From positions 83,696 through 147,695 of the forward strand of contig NOWV01000190.1 in the NCBI GenBank assembly GCA_003344405.1: a DNA stretch of 64,000 nt. The letters run 5' to 3'. Numbering within the stretch: the first letter of the stretch is position 1; the number at the start of each line of letters is the position of its first letter. A program made the translations under genes and the position numbers. The notes beneath the pieces were generated by a model, which saw only the letters and a list, made by a program, of their open reading frames with translations, had not been told where the DNA came from and ran no database searches. The stretch comes from Trichoplax sp. H2. Lineage: Eukaryota; Placozoa; Uniplacotomia; Trichoplacea. Shown here piece after piece: positions 25,303-38,195 of this stretch.

Positions 25303-28300
25303 TCAACTAATTTTTTTAATGATGCTATAGCCGTAATCACGGTCACGGCAAATGAAATAATTCAGATTTCTACTGCCTTTAATTTTACGAGAATTATGAA
25401 TGACTGGAGACTCGAAAATTTGTAACAATTCAAAATTAAAATTATTATATATGTATACTTTACTCTCTTGAATAAATACAAACAAATTATTAAACCATAA
25501 GCGATCGACCTTGTCAAGTGGAAAATTACAGTTAATGTACTGAATTTCGTTGGCTTTCAATACTAGCCATGGATATTCATCGTATATCTAGAAATAGAGT
25601 CACAAAATTACCACAATAATGATATTTGAAATTATCATCAGAACGAACTATATCCAACTGTTGACTTACAACAAGTTCTTCTCCTTTTCGGACAAGAAAA
25701 TAAACACCACCTGGGCGCAAAGAAGCACTCTAAATGTAGGATTAGTAATTCATATCAAACGGTTTCAAAGGCAACAGAATTTTGTATTGTTACAGTTATT
25801 ACATCAATGATTAGTTTACTGTTTCATCCTTGACATCATTTAAAGGGGTTGTACTTACATCAAGTTGTTTAAAGTCTTGATCACCTAGCTCTTCTTTCAT
25901 AATTGATTCATTCTCAATATCATAAATATCAGTTACGTAAATGTCTAATTCATCTGGAGATACTAAAATTCTACATGCATAGATACTATCTCGCCAATAT
26001 TTCATGAATAAAGTTTGATAGACCTCATAAACTGTTTCGTGAGCTAGTCGAAAAACCTAATTTTGACGGATAATTATTTTCGTTAGGTTAAGTTCTAGAA
26101 AAGATAGTTATATATCGCATTCATTTATAGCTAACAGTTATCTTTCATTTTCTTAATTTATTTGTATCTAATGTTGTGAATGATTAATCATTTATTTAAA
26201 ATTAAGATAGAGTTAATGATATTATATAGTATACCTTTAAAAACTGTTGATCCTTCCACGTGCGATAATAAAATATAGCATGTTGGTCATCAATATAAGT
26301 CAGTCTTCGCTGCGAATATTCCTCATTATAGCGACAAAAGCATGCAACAACTCGTCCACTACTTCGTTTGATCATTGTAATCATCAAATCATGGGTATCC
26401 TAAAAAAATATTGATTATAAGCTGATTTCATATGTATAGCTTTATGAAATGACAAACCAGAATGCAAGACTAAGTATGATTATTGTCATTAATTAGCATA
26501 GCTAAAGTTTACTAACAAAATCACGATCGTCCCAAACCAATATGAAGGTATCATCCAATGATCGGTATCGTAAGTGTGTTAGATATATCTTTTTGCTGAC
26601 GAGTATAGTTTGTGTGGAAGTCCATTTATGTACCTCGATTTCAGCGACATCTTTGAACTAAAGAAAATGAGACAAATTAATAATGACATTAAAATATTCA
26701 GTTTTAGCATATTTGAATATTATATCTACCATTTACTTCCATGAATATTTAAGGTATATAATAATTTAAGTTTTCAATAGAAAATATTTCTAATCGCAAT
26801 CTGTTAATAAAACCTTTGAACCAACTATTATACAATTATAAATTAATTGATCATTGATGTTTGAAAATTATTTTGATTTCATAATGTTATGATAAAAATC
26901 GAAGGTATTAGAAATCAGTAAGTGCTTACACTAGTTATTATATGCCAATGATTTACATCAAGGTTTTCTAGGCAACAATTATTATTGCATAAATATCTCT
27001 CGATAACAATAAATCCTTTTAAGTCCCCAATCAAGCGGACATCAAATTTTGAAGAATCATGAGGCCCATAAATATCTAACATGCTACTCTTTTCTGATTC
27101 TAATGTCTCTCCACGACGTACCTATTGGCATAACAACAGTATCATTGAAATTATAATCATGAACTGAATGTTTTAGCAATTTAATTACAAAATCTTTAGC
27201 TGAAGAACTAATAACATTATTAGCTAAGGAACAATTAATTAGCAACGAAGAAACCTCAGTTTACAAAGAAGTCTAATAAAATACGACATATCGAAATCGT
27301 CAGTTTCCATCAAAATGATTCCTAGTAGTATGATATTTAATAATAGCTATGGTTTCACGATTGTGTGTATGATTTTAGTAATTACTATTTTCAATACAAT
27401 GTTATACTATAAGAATATCTAAGGTTAAACGAAAGGCAGCTTTATAACAAAATAGAAATTGTCTGGAATTTACTAGCCTAGAATTATATTACGAAATATC
27501 TATTGCAGAGTCATAATTATATTGAAAAGCTCTGATCTTGCCTGAGAATTTATGATTTATTATTAAATATCTCAATTGCTGTTTACTTTGGTAATAAATT
27601 ACCTTGACTTTTATATGATTATCTTCTGTTTTAATAATATTAACTACAATAGGACAGTTATCAATAAAATCGAAATCCGACGCTATTATTTCACCATCTT
27701 GTTTACTCCTTTTAGAATTGACGGTTTTAATTCCTCGATTCGGCGAATGCATATTATTTGCTTGCGACATTCTAGAGGTTACATTCCAAACCTTATCAGG
27801 AATAATTAATGATGTTGCAGAAATTTGTTGACTTGGCTCAATGTCAGAATAGCTAGTAAAAAATGGCGTATTATTATGTTATAAATATATATAAAAGCTA
27901 CTGATTTATGGACATAATATACACTATTAAAGTTCTACTGATTAAAAACAAAATTTCTTTATGCACAGCATGATAAAAACCTACCCTGCTAGAAAAATGA
28001 TAAAAAAGTCTTCTGACAAGCGTGTATTATAACTAGCAGTCTTGAAAATTGGTCAAAACCATATATGTCTAAGAGTAAAACTTACATTAAGTGGTAATAG
28101 ATACTTGCAGAATTTGCTTGAAGAGTTTTAGCAATCTGATAAGCCTGTTCGTAGACAGGACTATCATTACTAAGCCAGTTTAGAAGAAATTGTATAAAGT
28201 CCACTGAATCTTGATTAAGAAATATCCCATACTGTTGTAATAGCTGATAGAACTGATTTAATTTATCCTGAGACTCCTGTATGATAAAATTAGTTGTACA

Positions 28301-30457
28301 CTTTAATAGCCACAAATTCATTAATTTTCACTTATATCCCTATCTTGATTAGATGCATAAGGTATTCTTACAATGCAAAAAAAACTTTTAAAACGTAAAC
28401 AAAATAACTATTCAAGTATTTCCGAGACTACATCGCATCTAACATTTAAAGTATAAGTAATTGTTAATCTAGGATATTTCAAGGTAAAATGTTTGAATAT
28501 AATTGGAATTTCTATTTAATTGGATAAAGAATTTAAATAAAGATTTATGCAATATAATAGCCCAATTTTATATGACATCTAGCTCAAAATTAGTAATCCT
28601 TCTTTAATTGGTTTAATTTTTTACTGGATTAGTTATGTAATTTTTTATGATCTATTGCTGGTCTTACCAACTAAGAATCATATTTAACAATGATCATTTT
28701 ACCTTAACTGATACATGTTGATAAATAACTCGTAGATTGAATAGTAAGCCCCAAACAGTTTTGCAAATTTTAACAGTTGCATTAATCCATTTTATATCTG
28801 TCAATAGTATTTCTACTATTTTATATGCTGATGCTTGCAGAGCATGGTCGATAATATATCGGTAGAAATAACCGTCATCCTCATGACGATACCATTCATA
28901 ACCATATTTCAATTCTGTATTGGTGATTAAAACCGTATTCAATGCTTTAACCATAGAATTTGAAGAAGAGGTATGCAAACTTTCTTCATCTATAGATTTT
29001 TGGAGATAATCCATGACAATATTATGTAGTAAGCAATAGCCCCTATTAAGAAATATATTAATACTTTATTAATTTCAAATTAGTATGGATTTTATAATGT
29101 CAGCTCTGATATCATGAAGCGATTATAAACTCGGTAAGTAGCTAATTCTTAAGAAATTTTGATGCACATACCTTAATATATTTCGATGGTCTAATTGTTG
29201 ATAATATGTCAGCAACGATCTCTCTTGTAGCTGTTGAAGAAGTTTTATAGTTTCATGTTCAGAATAATTCCACAAAATGGTAATCATACTGATGGGAATC
29301 CTTATACTACGAAAAACGCCCAGCAGCCTAAACAATTCCCTTCTCTCTTCTGATAAATTATTTAAAGCACATGATATTAAGACATCTAATTTATCATTTA
29401 ATGATTTGTGACGCCCAATACTGATCTCTTCTTCATCAATTATTGCTTTGATATCATTCCATTTATATCGATCATGAAATTCAATTCGTCTAATAATAGA
29501 TACAGCGAGAGGTAACCCTAAATAAATTTGATAAATCTCCATATATTGATCGGCATGATGGGAATTTGCATGATGCTTCTTGCTAATCATAGGTTGCTTG
29601 CCCTTCGAGCTTAAGATTTGTACAGTTTCTGCATAGGTAAAATTCTATTTATGGATTGCATTAAATTCATCATTATTAGTAGTGGTTGCAAAACGATAAT
29701 GTTATTTTAATGATAATAATTAATACCGGAATTTTGACTAGCGTGTAGTTTAATTTTAATTCTGGATCAACGTTACGCGTTATCACAATCGATTTCGAAG
29801 CAAACTGAAAATATCTAAAGTAGGAAGCATCCCAAACATCATCGAAAATGAAAACTGATTCGGAAGTTTTCCTGTTTCCTAAATAAATTTAAATAATAAT
29901 GTATATGTATATTACCAGATTGGTGAACTTGATTTTGCTCATGATTTAAAAACTTAGATAATGAAATATACTGCCATTAAATAATTTACATCCTTTACAT
30001 TACTTTTTAAAAACTGATTAAGGCATTTAACAACTTGATGCAGCTTTTGTGGCAGTTCGTCCGCAGACATTCGTAAACGAAGGCATAAAGATCTTAAAGT
30101 CTCAAATAATGTTTCTTGGTCAATATTACCTATAATAAACAAATAAATTTAAATTTAATCGTATCTTACAAGATTTAATAAACTGATTTATGACATATCG
30201 AAATTTTAACTCTCTAGTCTAAGCGAACCTACCTATGTGAATCCAATATGCTCCATAAGGCAAATCGTTGATATTGCTTACTAAATGTCGTATAGCTTTG
30301 CTAACTATCGTCGTTTTTCCACTTCCAGCCATGCCATATACGAAGACATGGCCTGATTTCCGATCTATATTTTTTAGAGCTGATAATAAAAGATCCATGC
30401 ACTCATGACGAGATATATGACAACTGCTAGTCATGATTGGAACATCTCGGAGTAAAT
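25303..30457 (-). CDS. APAF1: APAF1-like NB-ARC ATPase with C-terminal propeller region
   Basis: Exons in transcript order: 30457-30233, 30129-30004, 29878-29727, 29628-29172, 29042-28703, 28300-28086, 27852-27493, 27121-26930, 26657-26517, 26399-26235, 26056-25859, 25729-25670, 25587-25303 (stop). Seen in order: a VPIMTSSCHISRHE lead-in; the P-loop GMAGSGKTT; YWIHIGN as at the APAF1 strand after Walker A; Walker B FIFDDVWD; sensor-1 VITRN; the GLPLA motif; a winged-helix segment ending with LLHNIVMDYL; and a helical segment with VYEQAYQIAKTLQ. Weakly conserved beta-rich exons follow (for example FILVWDD), consistent with WD40-type blades. APAF1 binds dATP/ATP and assembles the caspase-activating apoptosome; that role is inferred. 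Two phases do not close (29727 to 29628, and 27493 to 27121), so at least one small exon is missing. The N-terminal exon or exons, where a CARD would lie, were not found. Other STAND NTPases are possible, but the APAF1 match is consistent across the whole ATPase core. Confidence 0.85.
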
Positions 30458-30735
30458 CTATAACGAATTATTAATCAATCAACTATTATTATTACTGACT
30501 AATTCAAGGCAACATTATATGGATTATTTAAACCGGAGAGATTTTCAATAACATTATCTTATAAATAAAAATTTTGTGAAGGTACATTGATGAATAAATG
30601 TACCATTATACTCTTCATTTAAATAAATTAAATTCGTCAATCTGCTTAAGTTTCAATTAAGGATTAAGCTGTGATCATCACAATATAGAAAGGAGCGTAA
30701 AATTTGATTTACTGTCGATATGACATAAATAAGAT

Positions 30736-30846
30736 GACCAGTGATCGTAGAGAACTGTTAACTGACGCTGTTTTTGACACAATTATCCGATTGTATGATT
30801 GCTTTAAGACCACAGACAAAGGAACTATTAAATCACTATCTTTATA
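30736..30846 (+). other. Short orphan ORF, unidentified
   Basis: An ATG follows AATAAG and opens a 36-codon frame starting MTSDRRELLTDAVFDTII and ending at TAA. Its composition (charged, amphipathic, LYDCF) looks like real protein rather than AT-rich noise. It has no donor, so it is either a tiny gene, a relic exon or chance. It is antisense to the APAF1-like transcription unit. No family assigned. Confidence 0.2.
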
Positions 30847-31766
30847 AAAATTATCTCAAATATTCATTTTGTTGGAAATAAATGTATTAGTCAAGCACTT
30901 AGTTAAAAGCAAGTTAATATCTATCGTACCGCGAATAGATTTAATTAACATTGTTAAGGTGTAAATCATTCAATTTTAGCTTCATTAAAAAATAAAGAAG
31001 TCGTAGTTTTATATTTCATCTGTTTACGTCGCTTATAATTATATCAAAAGGCTTCAGAGCTGGCAGCATAAATCATTTTAGGATAATAATAAATACTTTA
31101 TCTCAACGATTGCGATAGGGCGTAAAGCTGATTCTTGAAAATCATAAATTCTTGTCGTGGTGATAAGCACGAATTGAATTTTGAGTAATATTTCTACTAA
31201 AAATCCGTATATGATTTGAATGCGAGCCAAGTCTGAAACAGATTCATGATTTAATAAGCCCAAATATAACTCCAACTCCATAAATGGATCAGTGATTACG
31301 CTTGAAATTGCTTACTTCGCAGAAATACCGTTAAGAATAAAAAAGCACTGTATAGTTGTTATAGCATTTCCAGATTTTGTAACTGACGAAGTGGATATAT
31401 AATCTATTGGTTATTTTTGCATTAAAAGCATTAATACCCTGATAACCTTATCAAGTAAAAGTCTATTTGCACTGATGATAGCAGTAATTTTTAAAGAGAT
31501 ATTTTCGCTGGAAAAGATTTCTTTCTGATGACTGATCCAATACAAAAGTTTACTACACAGTACCATCCTGCTGCTGCGATGATCAAAAATAGTGTAATTA
31601 AATTTTGATTTCGGAAAAATTCTGTTTATCTTATTGTTACGAGTTTGATGTTCTTGGTCATTTTGGATGTAGAAATGATCGATTCTTAGTGTATTTTAAC
31701 AAGCATAAGCTGATTAGCAATTAGCTCTTTTAACAAAATCATCAATTCTATTTATTCATTAATAAG

Positions 31767-31859
31767 AATAGGAAAACTGCAGCGCGGAAAGCTGCCACTA
31801 ATGCTTTAAAGTGGCTGTTCTACGATAGGAATGGAGTAACAAGAAAACAATTTATTTAA
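31767..31859 (+). other. Orphan exon-like ORF, unidentified
   Basis: A 30-codon frame follows AATAAG and ends at TAA, including AARKAATNALKWLF. This is helical and protein-like, reminiscent of HEAT or EF-hand helices, but too short to assign. A third small exon-like frame with clear splice-type borders lies at 32192-32245 (TTTACAG before, TTCAG|GTTAAC after). Together with 30736-30846 these may be remains of one decayed plus-strand gene. Confidence 0.2.
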
Positions 31860-33425
31860 TCAGAACTTCATTTACTGTTACGAGAGCGCTAAAAACTTTA
31901 CCTTCTGTTGAAGATGTGGCACTTGAGAGTGGACAAACCGATGACATCGAACAGGTTTTGTCTGAAAGAAATTAAATAATCTATCCTTTATAAAATGGTT
32001 GAGGTAACATGAAAGTAATAGTCTTAATTCGTCATACTAGTCTAAATTGTAACTTCAATTATTAACTTGAAACTTAATTGTAAAAACTTCTCTAGAAAAT
32101 TACTTCTAAACATCAAATTAAAGCCTTCTGGTGGTTATATGTGCTTCAGAAATTGACTTACAATGGGAAGAATTCATTTTATTATTTACAGTGTATGAAG
32201 CTCCGATCGGATGTTTCTCTGCAGCCAGGACAATTCTAACTTCAGGTTAACTTAAATAGCAATTCTTACTAGCGAGCTCTGCTACCCGTGTACATGATTG
32301 AATTTAGGACTTGGCTCACGATAATAGCATAAATCAATTTGTGGGCCCTTCTATATAGTATTCCCACTGTGATATGTCTGGCCTGCTGACTACTTTATTA
32401 GTTCATAATTACATAATCTGGTATTCCATAATTAGACTAGAGATCACATGTTCTCGATCATTCTCTCTATCTAATGATGTTATTCATTAATGGTTATTAT
32501 GCTTAACGTAACGTTGAAGTAATAGATTGTTTTCATGATCTTGTTAGGCTTAAAGTCCAACAGCGCTCTAAGAATGAGAAGAATGCTCTTTAGAGACAAT
32601 GTTTCATGGATTTAAGCCTGGCACTGTAGCCATAATGCTTTTAATGATAGCATGAAATAGTACGGCAGATACCAATGCTAACCTTACTTCAAATTCGTCA
32701 ACAGTTATCGTAGGTATTCATCCATGAAGAGGACAAATGAATGAAGTTGGAAGTAGTAGTCTCTATAACAGCACTGTTGTTTTTGTTGCACCTTAGATAT
32801 TTCAGAAAGACTAATGTTATTATTGCAACGACTATCGATGTCGTATGCCACCGTTAAATTTTTGAACCAGTCGCGAATATAGCAATGAAATGTACTGTAT
32901 CTAGCTATTGCACATTCCTTAGAGCTACAATAATGTATTATTAAATTTATTATTTCCACAGTGTAATGAACAGTTATAAGTTGATACCTTAACAATAATT
33001 TCGCATTGCTATGCTTGAAGATTTGCTATAAAATGAGGTTATTCAATAGCCTACAGGTATGCTGCTTGCTAAAAATATTGGGACTCCATATTCTATTTGA
33101 AAATTAATATTTATTACCGTTATTAACTATGATTAAATTGCGTAAGCAGACAGATAGTATTATATAACTTTTCGATATTGAATGTCTGTATCATATATCG
33201 ATCATTAATATCATCATAATTATTATCGATCTTGTCTTCTTACTAACAATATTTACACGATAATGGCAAATATCCACGTTACGAATTTCGCAAAAGTGAT
33301 CGCATTTTTTAACATAGGCTCATTTTCTTATTAAGTTACTTTAAACTACTCCAAAGATCTTTGGATTTGCTCTTCATCGAATATAAACTACTATAACAGT
33401 GCCGCCCGTGAAATTTCATCATCTT

Positions 33426-33800
33426 GTTAGCATTATTGTGCTGCGTAAGGAAATAATTTTCACTATCCGTATATCATAGAAATCAACACTAAAAAATAAA
33501 ACTCGATCTGAAAACGATATGGAGATGAATCGATTAATGAGCTTTTATTACAACATCAACTGAAATTACTATTAGGCCTCTGCACGAGAGAAATTTAAAC
33601 GAGCGATTCGTTAGCATTATTGTGCTGCGTAAGGAAATTTTGATGAAATTTTCACTATCCGTATATCATAGAAATCAACACTATAAAATAAAACTCGATC
33701 TGAAAACGATACGGAGATGAATCGATTAATGAGCTTTTATACAACATCAACTGAAATTACTATTAGGCCTCTGCACGAGAGAAATTTGAGAGAGCGATTC
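33426..33800 (+). repeat. Recent tandem duplication, two copies of about 184 bp
   Basis: Copy one is about 33426-33609 and copy two about 33610-33800. They are nearly identical, differing by a short insertion (TTTTGATGAA-type) near the start of copy two, loss of one T in a TTTTATTAC run and a few substitutions. Shared landmarks are GTTAGCATTATTGTGCTGCG and GGCCTCTGCACGAGAGAAAT. No open frame spans the unit. Confidence 0.95.
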
Positions 33801-34830
33801 AGCTAATAAAGTTACCCTACAACGCGTAAATTGTATTAATGGAGTACTATCGGAACAGAAAGTTAAATATCAAACCCATATTATTCAACAAACAAGCTCT
33901 ATGCACTCTTGTGAAACGGAGATGAATTTATACGACTCTGATTCATTTTAATGTTAAGAAACTAGGCCTTCACTCTATATCATTCATAAAATGTTTTCTA
34001 ATGCTGTAGACTACTAGCAGGTTATCCTAAGTAAGTAGTCCATTGCTAGGCTTACGAAATAGCTGGTTGCACACTAATTACCTCTTTTGGGAATGTTTCA
34101 GCTACAGCTTCAGTAATTATTTGTGTTAGTCAATTACCTACCCCTTGATTCTTCGTTTATAGCGAATTTTACTTAGTACTAGTAATTAATTCAAACACTG
34201 CCACTACCGCACCTTCGTTTTAGCCGTGATAGTGATATTTACTTGCCGGATGGAATACAAGATGAGTCATAGTGCTAGCATAACTTTGATAATTAGTAAA
34301 ACTACCAACTACGCACTGATTGAAGAATTTTTTTGTTTCAGCTATTTTTTCATAATCCTATCTTCTTGACTACATGTTGATAAGTAAATCTTTCTGATTT
34401 CTTTTAGTTTCTTCAAGCTTTCAAGTCATTTTAGACAATGCTAGAAAGAAGTATATTGTAAGGAGCTATGCGATGTATTGTTGATGAGGCTAAGATCAAA
34501 TTATCATAACAACGGCTATCCAGCCTATTTTTTTATTAGATATTGATCTACGTATATGATTGATCATGACATTGTCATAAAATGAAGAATTAATTGCATC
34601 CAACAACAATTGCATGCTATAATGGAATTAACGAACCTATTGAGCGTGCATAGTAACAACCAGTATAATGCATTGAGAAATATTAAACTATGACTGCATT
34701 GACATAGAACTTTTAATATCAAGTCGAATTAGTCACATTCTACGCAGTCAGTAAATGCAATAGCATTATTAGATAGACATCTCTTTAATCACTAATAATT
34801 TATTTGGAAAACAGTACAGCAAGGATAACG

Positions 34831-36501
34831 ATGGATCTTGTCGATAATCCGGTAGAGTATAAATTAATGACTATGTTAAAAGCGTATCAAGTTAATCGTT
34901 TCGATAGATTGACCTACAATGAAGGCAAAATTTGGTCATTAAAATGTATTGAACAATTACAACAACAAATCCAAGCCAATGATATAGATAACAAGCACCA
35001 AGTAAATCATCAAATCTATTATTTATTATCATATCATTACTATAATCTGGGTCGAATATATCAGCTAGGATTAGGTACTACCAACATTGATCAATCACAA
35101 GCAAGTAAGTATTATAAACTAGCTGCAGGGGAAAATCACCCATCGGCAATCTACCAACTAGGAAAATTGTGTGGTTGTACTGGTTGTGACTACGAATATA
35201 CTAAACAACTCAAAAATCAACGTCAAGTCGCTATTTACCGAGTTCGACAATTTGTTGCTAGTGCCGCAATTGATCCTTGGTGTTGCCAAGCAGATGATGA
35301 ACTTACCAAGTGTTGTAAGGCTGATAAAATGTACTACAATGCTTTATATAATCAAAAAATGACTTATAAGCGATTATTGTCTACTTACCAAGATGATGAA
35401 GACGATAAAAATTTAAGGGATCAGATGGTTCAAATTCCCCGTCATAGTTCTAAACCTCATCAGCATGATAGGGTGCTTGTAAAATTGAGTAGCTTGTATT
35501 GCCAACTGGGCTATATGATGATTAAATTGAATCAACTACATGGAGAAAATATCGATCTTACTGCCTATCAGTACTTTAGCAAAGCTGCTAAACTCGGAAA
35601 TGCTTCCGGTTTCATCAATATTGCTATCTGGAAATATTCACACGGCTACGGCAGTCCAAAAGATTCTGAACACTGTATTCAATTATTCATTAAAGCTAGC
35701 CAATATAACAGCCCACAAGCTCATTTCTACCTTCTCCAACATTGCTACGAAAAATATATTTCTACTGCGAATATTCGCCAAGCTAATCTCGCTGTAACCC
35801 ATTCTAGTTTGGCGCTCGCTTATCCATTTGCTTCTCCTCTCTTCTATATAGCATCATTATTTTGGCTCGGTGGTACTGATAGCATTGATCGCCAACAGTG
35901 TCTCTCTCATCTTAAAATGAGCGTAGCAACCGATGATTATTTTGATCAACGTGGAAGAGGCTTGTCGTATCTGACATTGGGTTGCATTTATAAACGAGGA
36001 GAATGGATTAAAGTCGATTACAGTATTGCAGCTCATTGCTATAGTCGCGCTGCTATCCTTGGCCATCACCAGGGTATTATTGAAGTAGCGAAATTAGTTG
36101 AAAAAGGTAAAATTGCCATAGCAGATGTTCATACCGCCATCCAGTTGTATCGTGCCATTATCGATTCTACCAATATCTCGAACCAAGTTCAAGCATTAGC
36201 GATGAAAAGATTAGGACAACTCTATCTTAAAATGAAGACAACGACGAGTCAATATCGAGGGCGACAATGGATCAATCAAGCATTAAATAAATTTCAACTA
36301 GTAACTTATGACCCCTTAGCGAAGTGTTGTGCCTACTATCAAATCGCTAGAATTCACCATAAAGGATTAAGTACAGACAAGGAAAATTTAGAGAAAGCCT
36401 CCATCTATTATCGTAAAGTGTTAACATCGAGTAGTCATTGCAGAGATGTAATTTACCCTCGCAAAGCTGAAATTAGATTGAAAGACTTAGATTTGTCATG
36501 A
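34831..36501 (+). CDS. Sel1-like repeat protein, single exon
   Basis: A 556-residue intronless protein. The open frame extends nine codons upstream to a TTG, but the first ATG is at 34831, so I start there. It is built of Sel1-like (TPR-related) helical repeats, for example YYNLGRIYQLGLG, ASKYYKLAAGENHPSAIYQL, YFSKAAKLGNASGFINIAI, HCYSRAAILGHHQGII and YYQIARIHHKGLS. An acidic linker (STYQDDEDDKNL) sits mid-protein. No signal peptide or membrane segment is seen. Sel1-like repeats scaffold protein complexes; no specific partner can be inferred. It shares repeat order with the convergent gene at 38196-39845, so the two are likely paralogues. Lack of introns in an intron-rich neighbourhood suggests a retroposed or rapidly expanding family. 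Confidence 0.9.
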   Translation: MDLVDNPVEYKLMTMLKAYQVNRFDRLTYNEGKIWSLKCIEQLQQQIQANDIDNKHQVNHQIYYLLSYHYYNLGRIYQLGLGTTNIDQSQASKYYKLAAGENHPSAIYQLGKLCGCTGCDYEYTKQLKNQRQVAIYRVRQFVASAAIDPWCCQADDELTKCCKADKMYYNALYNQKMTYKRLLSTYQDDEDDKNLRDQMVQIPRHSSKPHQHDRVLVKLSSLYCQLGYMMIKLNQLHGENIDLTAYQYFSKAAKLGNASGFINIAIWKYSHGYGSPKDSEHCIQLFIKASQYNSPQAHFYLLQHCYEKYISTANIRQANLAVTHSSLALAYPFASPLFYIASLFWLGGTDSIDRQQCLSHLKMSVATDDYFDQRGRGLSYLTLGCIYKRGEWIKVDYSIAAHCYSRAAILGHHQGIIEVAKLVEKGKIAIADVHTAIQLYRAIIDSTNISNQVQALAMKRLGQLYLKMKTTTSQYRGRQWINQALNKFQLVTYDPLAKCCAYYQIARIHHKGLSTDKENLEKASIYYRKVLTSSSHCRDVIYPRKAEIRLKDLDLS

Positions 36502-38019
36502 TACGATATGATTGCTGAAATTATTAATGGAATTGTATGTTGGCATACTAGACAGTATTTTACAGGTAGAATTCATCAGAAGCAGCAGTAATAAATCCAT
36601 GCATCATTCGATTCTATAACATTTTAGTAATACGGTAGTGTAATTAAACTGTAACTGCAAGGCCGATGGACACGAAAGTTATAGAGTCAAATTCGATTAC
36701 GATTGGGTTATGGCCGTCGATCTTTACTCCATGTAAACAGAGAGAAACCCACTAATAGCAGTAAATGTTACTTTAATGCTAGTCACTAAAGATTCCAAAG
36801 AATACGATGAAAACGTTGAATTTAGCAATATTTACTGTAAATCAGCCAAATTAGTGAATCCACTGTACGTTGCAACTGCAATGTTGGTCGAAATTACTAC
36901 AAAATGATGTAATCACTTGTGTATAATTCTTGTAAGGTCTTACTATACATATTATAGGCTATATTCACGGCATGTCATCGAATGAATTAATTGTAATTAA
37001 GCATAAAATTTTAAATTTTAAAGCCATTGTTTTCCACAGTGTGTTACCTGTGGAACTTTAAAATTAAATTATGATGTTGTGAACAGACCTACATTGTAAA
37101 TTGTTGAAAGTTAATTTCAGCCGAATCAAAACAGTCTATGTGTGAGGTAGACGAAAGGCAATATTGCTACGTAATTAAAGTGAAGAATCTTCGTTGATTA
37201 TCGAAATAAATGTTATTTCATGTCAAATCTGTGGCACCACCATAACTTAGGCTAAAGCTCGCTATACTGTACAGTACGTTTACTGAATAGTAAAGAATGC
37301 TGTAATTTGAAAGCAAAATCATCAAACGGTATTTCTTTATTTATCCATCATTAGAAATAATGTACCAGCGATAATTTTGCTGGATGCTCAAAATCAGCAA
37401 TTACATTTATTGATCAATTACATATCCAAGCTTCACCTTGGATAGCGATCCTAACAAGATCATACAGCCTAGCTGCCGACAGGTTGAACTCAATTTCATT
37501 ATTATTTTCAACCTCAAGGCCCTATACATCCAATATCCTGATATGAAATTTCATTAACTCTTTTATTTCAAGACCAAAATTTAAAATTTTTCCAGGCAAG
37601 ACTTATTTAATAAACGTTAATATATTAAGGAAAATATAAAAGGATGTGATATCATCAAGTCTAAACGTACGAATAAGTCATGGATATGTAGTAAGACAGT
37701 AAAGTATAAAAAAAGGATAACATATACAATATCAATCTTTATTCAGGACAGAGGTGAAAATTCTACCTGTAATATTTCGATACCATGTTATAATCTCATC
37801 ATACAAAGTCATACTAGGTGAATAAGTAAAATTATATGAGTATGAACAGTCAGATCAAAGACATTACATAGCCAAAATAGAAGAAAATAAATTCTATACG
37901 CATTTGTGCCTCAATATAATTTTATAAAAATAACATTCCATTACTGTTACTTGAAAATTTTTATGATTATCATATACTGTACATTCAATATTCTTCAAAT
38001 AGGCTATGCCAAAATAGGC
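36502..38019. other. Intergenic spacer between convergent Sel1 genes
   Basis: AT-rich, with no open frame of note on either strand. It should contain the 3' ends of both converging transcripts. Confidence 0.6.
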
Positions 38020-38178
38020 CTAGCGGGTAGCATCTTGACCTCCCAACTTTGCACGCCACTGCAATTTTTGTAACCCAAGGTAAACACTTAATACTAAAGC
38101 TAGAATTGCAAAACCTAGTATTAATGCTTGCATAAAACTATCCATACTGTTTTGTGTTTCACTAATCCTTGACGACAT
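38020..38178 (-). CDS. Putative 52-residue single-pass membrane micropeptide
   Basis: An ATG at 38178 opens a 52-codon frame ending TAG at 38020-38022. A polar N-terminus (MSSRISETQNS) is followed by a strongly hydrophobic stretch of about 19 residues (ALILGFAILALVLSVYLGL) and then a basic, polar tail (QKLQWRAKLGGQDATR). The positive charges after the helix suggest that the C-terminus is cytosolic or matrix-side. It starts 17 bases after the stop of the Sel1-repeat gene on the same strand, so it could be a downstream cistron of that mRNA or a separate short gene. I do not recognise a family. Chance cannot be excluded, but an AT-rich chance frame would rarely give this charge and hydrophobicity pattern. 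Confidence 0.5.
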   Translation of the reverse strand: MSSRISETQNSMDSFMQALILGFAILALVLSVYLGLQKLQWRAKLGGQDATR

Positions 38179-38195
38179 GGCCGATATAGTTACTA

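Larger units (their letters stand above)
30458..34830. other. Region without a complete gene upstream of the APAF1-like gene
   Basis: Expected to contain the missing 5' exons of the APAF1-like gene on the minus strand, but none could be tied in by phase. A minus-strand frame at 31078-31281 (starting MELELYLGLL) and another at 32705-32995 are open but match nothing I know. Plus-strand exon-like fragments and a recent tandem duplication are listed separately. Confidence 0.5.

Noticed and set aside
31078-31281. The missing CARD exon of the APAF1-like gene
   Set aside because: The frame lacks a six-helix death-fold pattern and does not join in phase to 30457.
35857-36069. An antisense gene within the first Sel1 gene
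   Set aside because: It is a shadow frame of the coding strand; the plus-strand Sel1 repeats explain the sequence.
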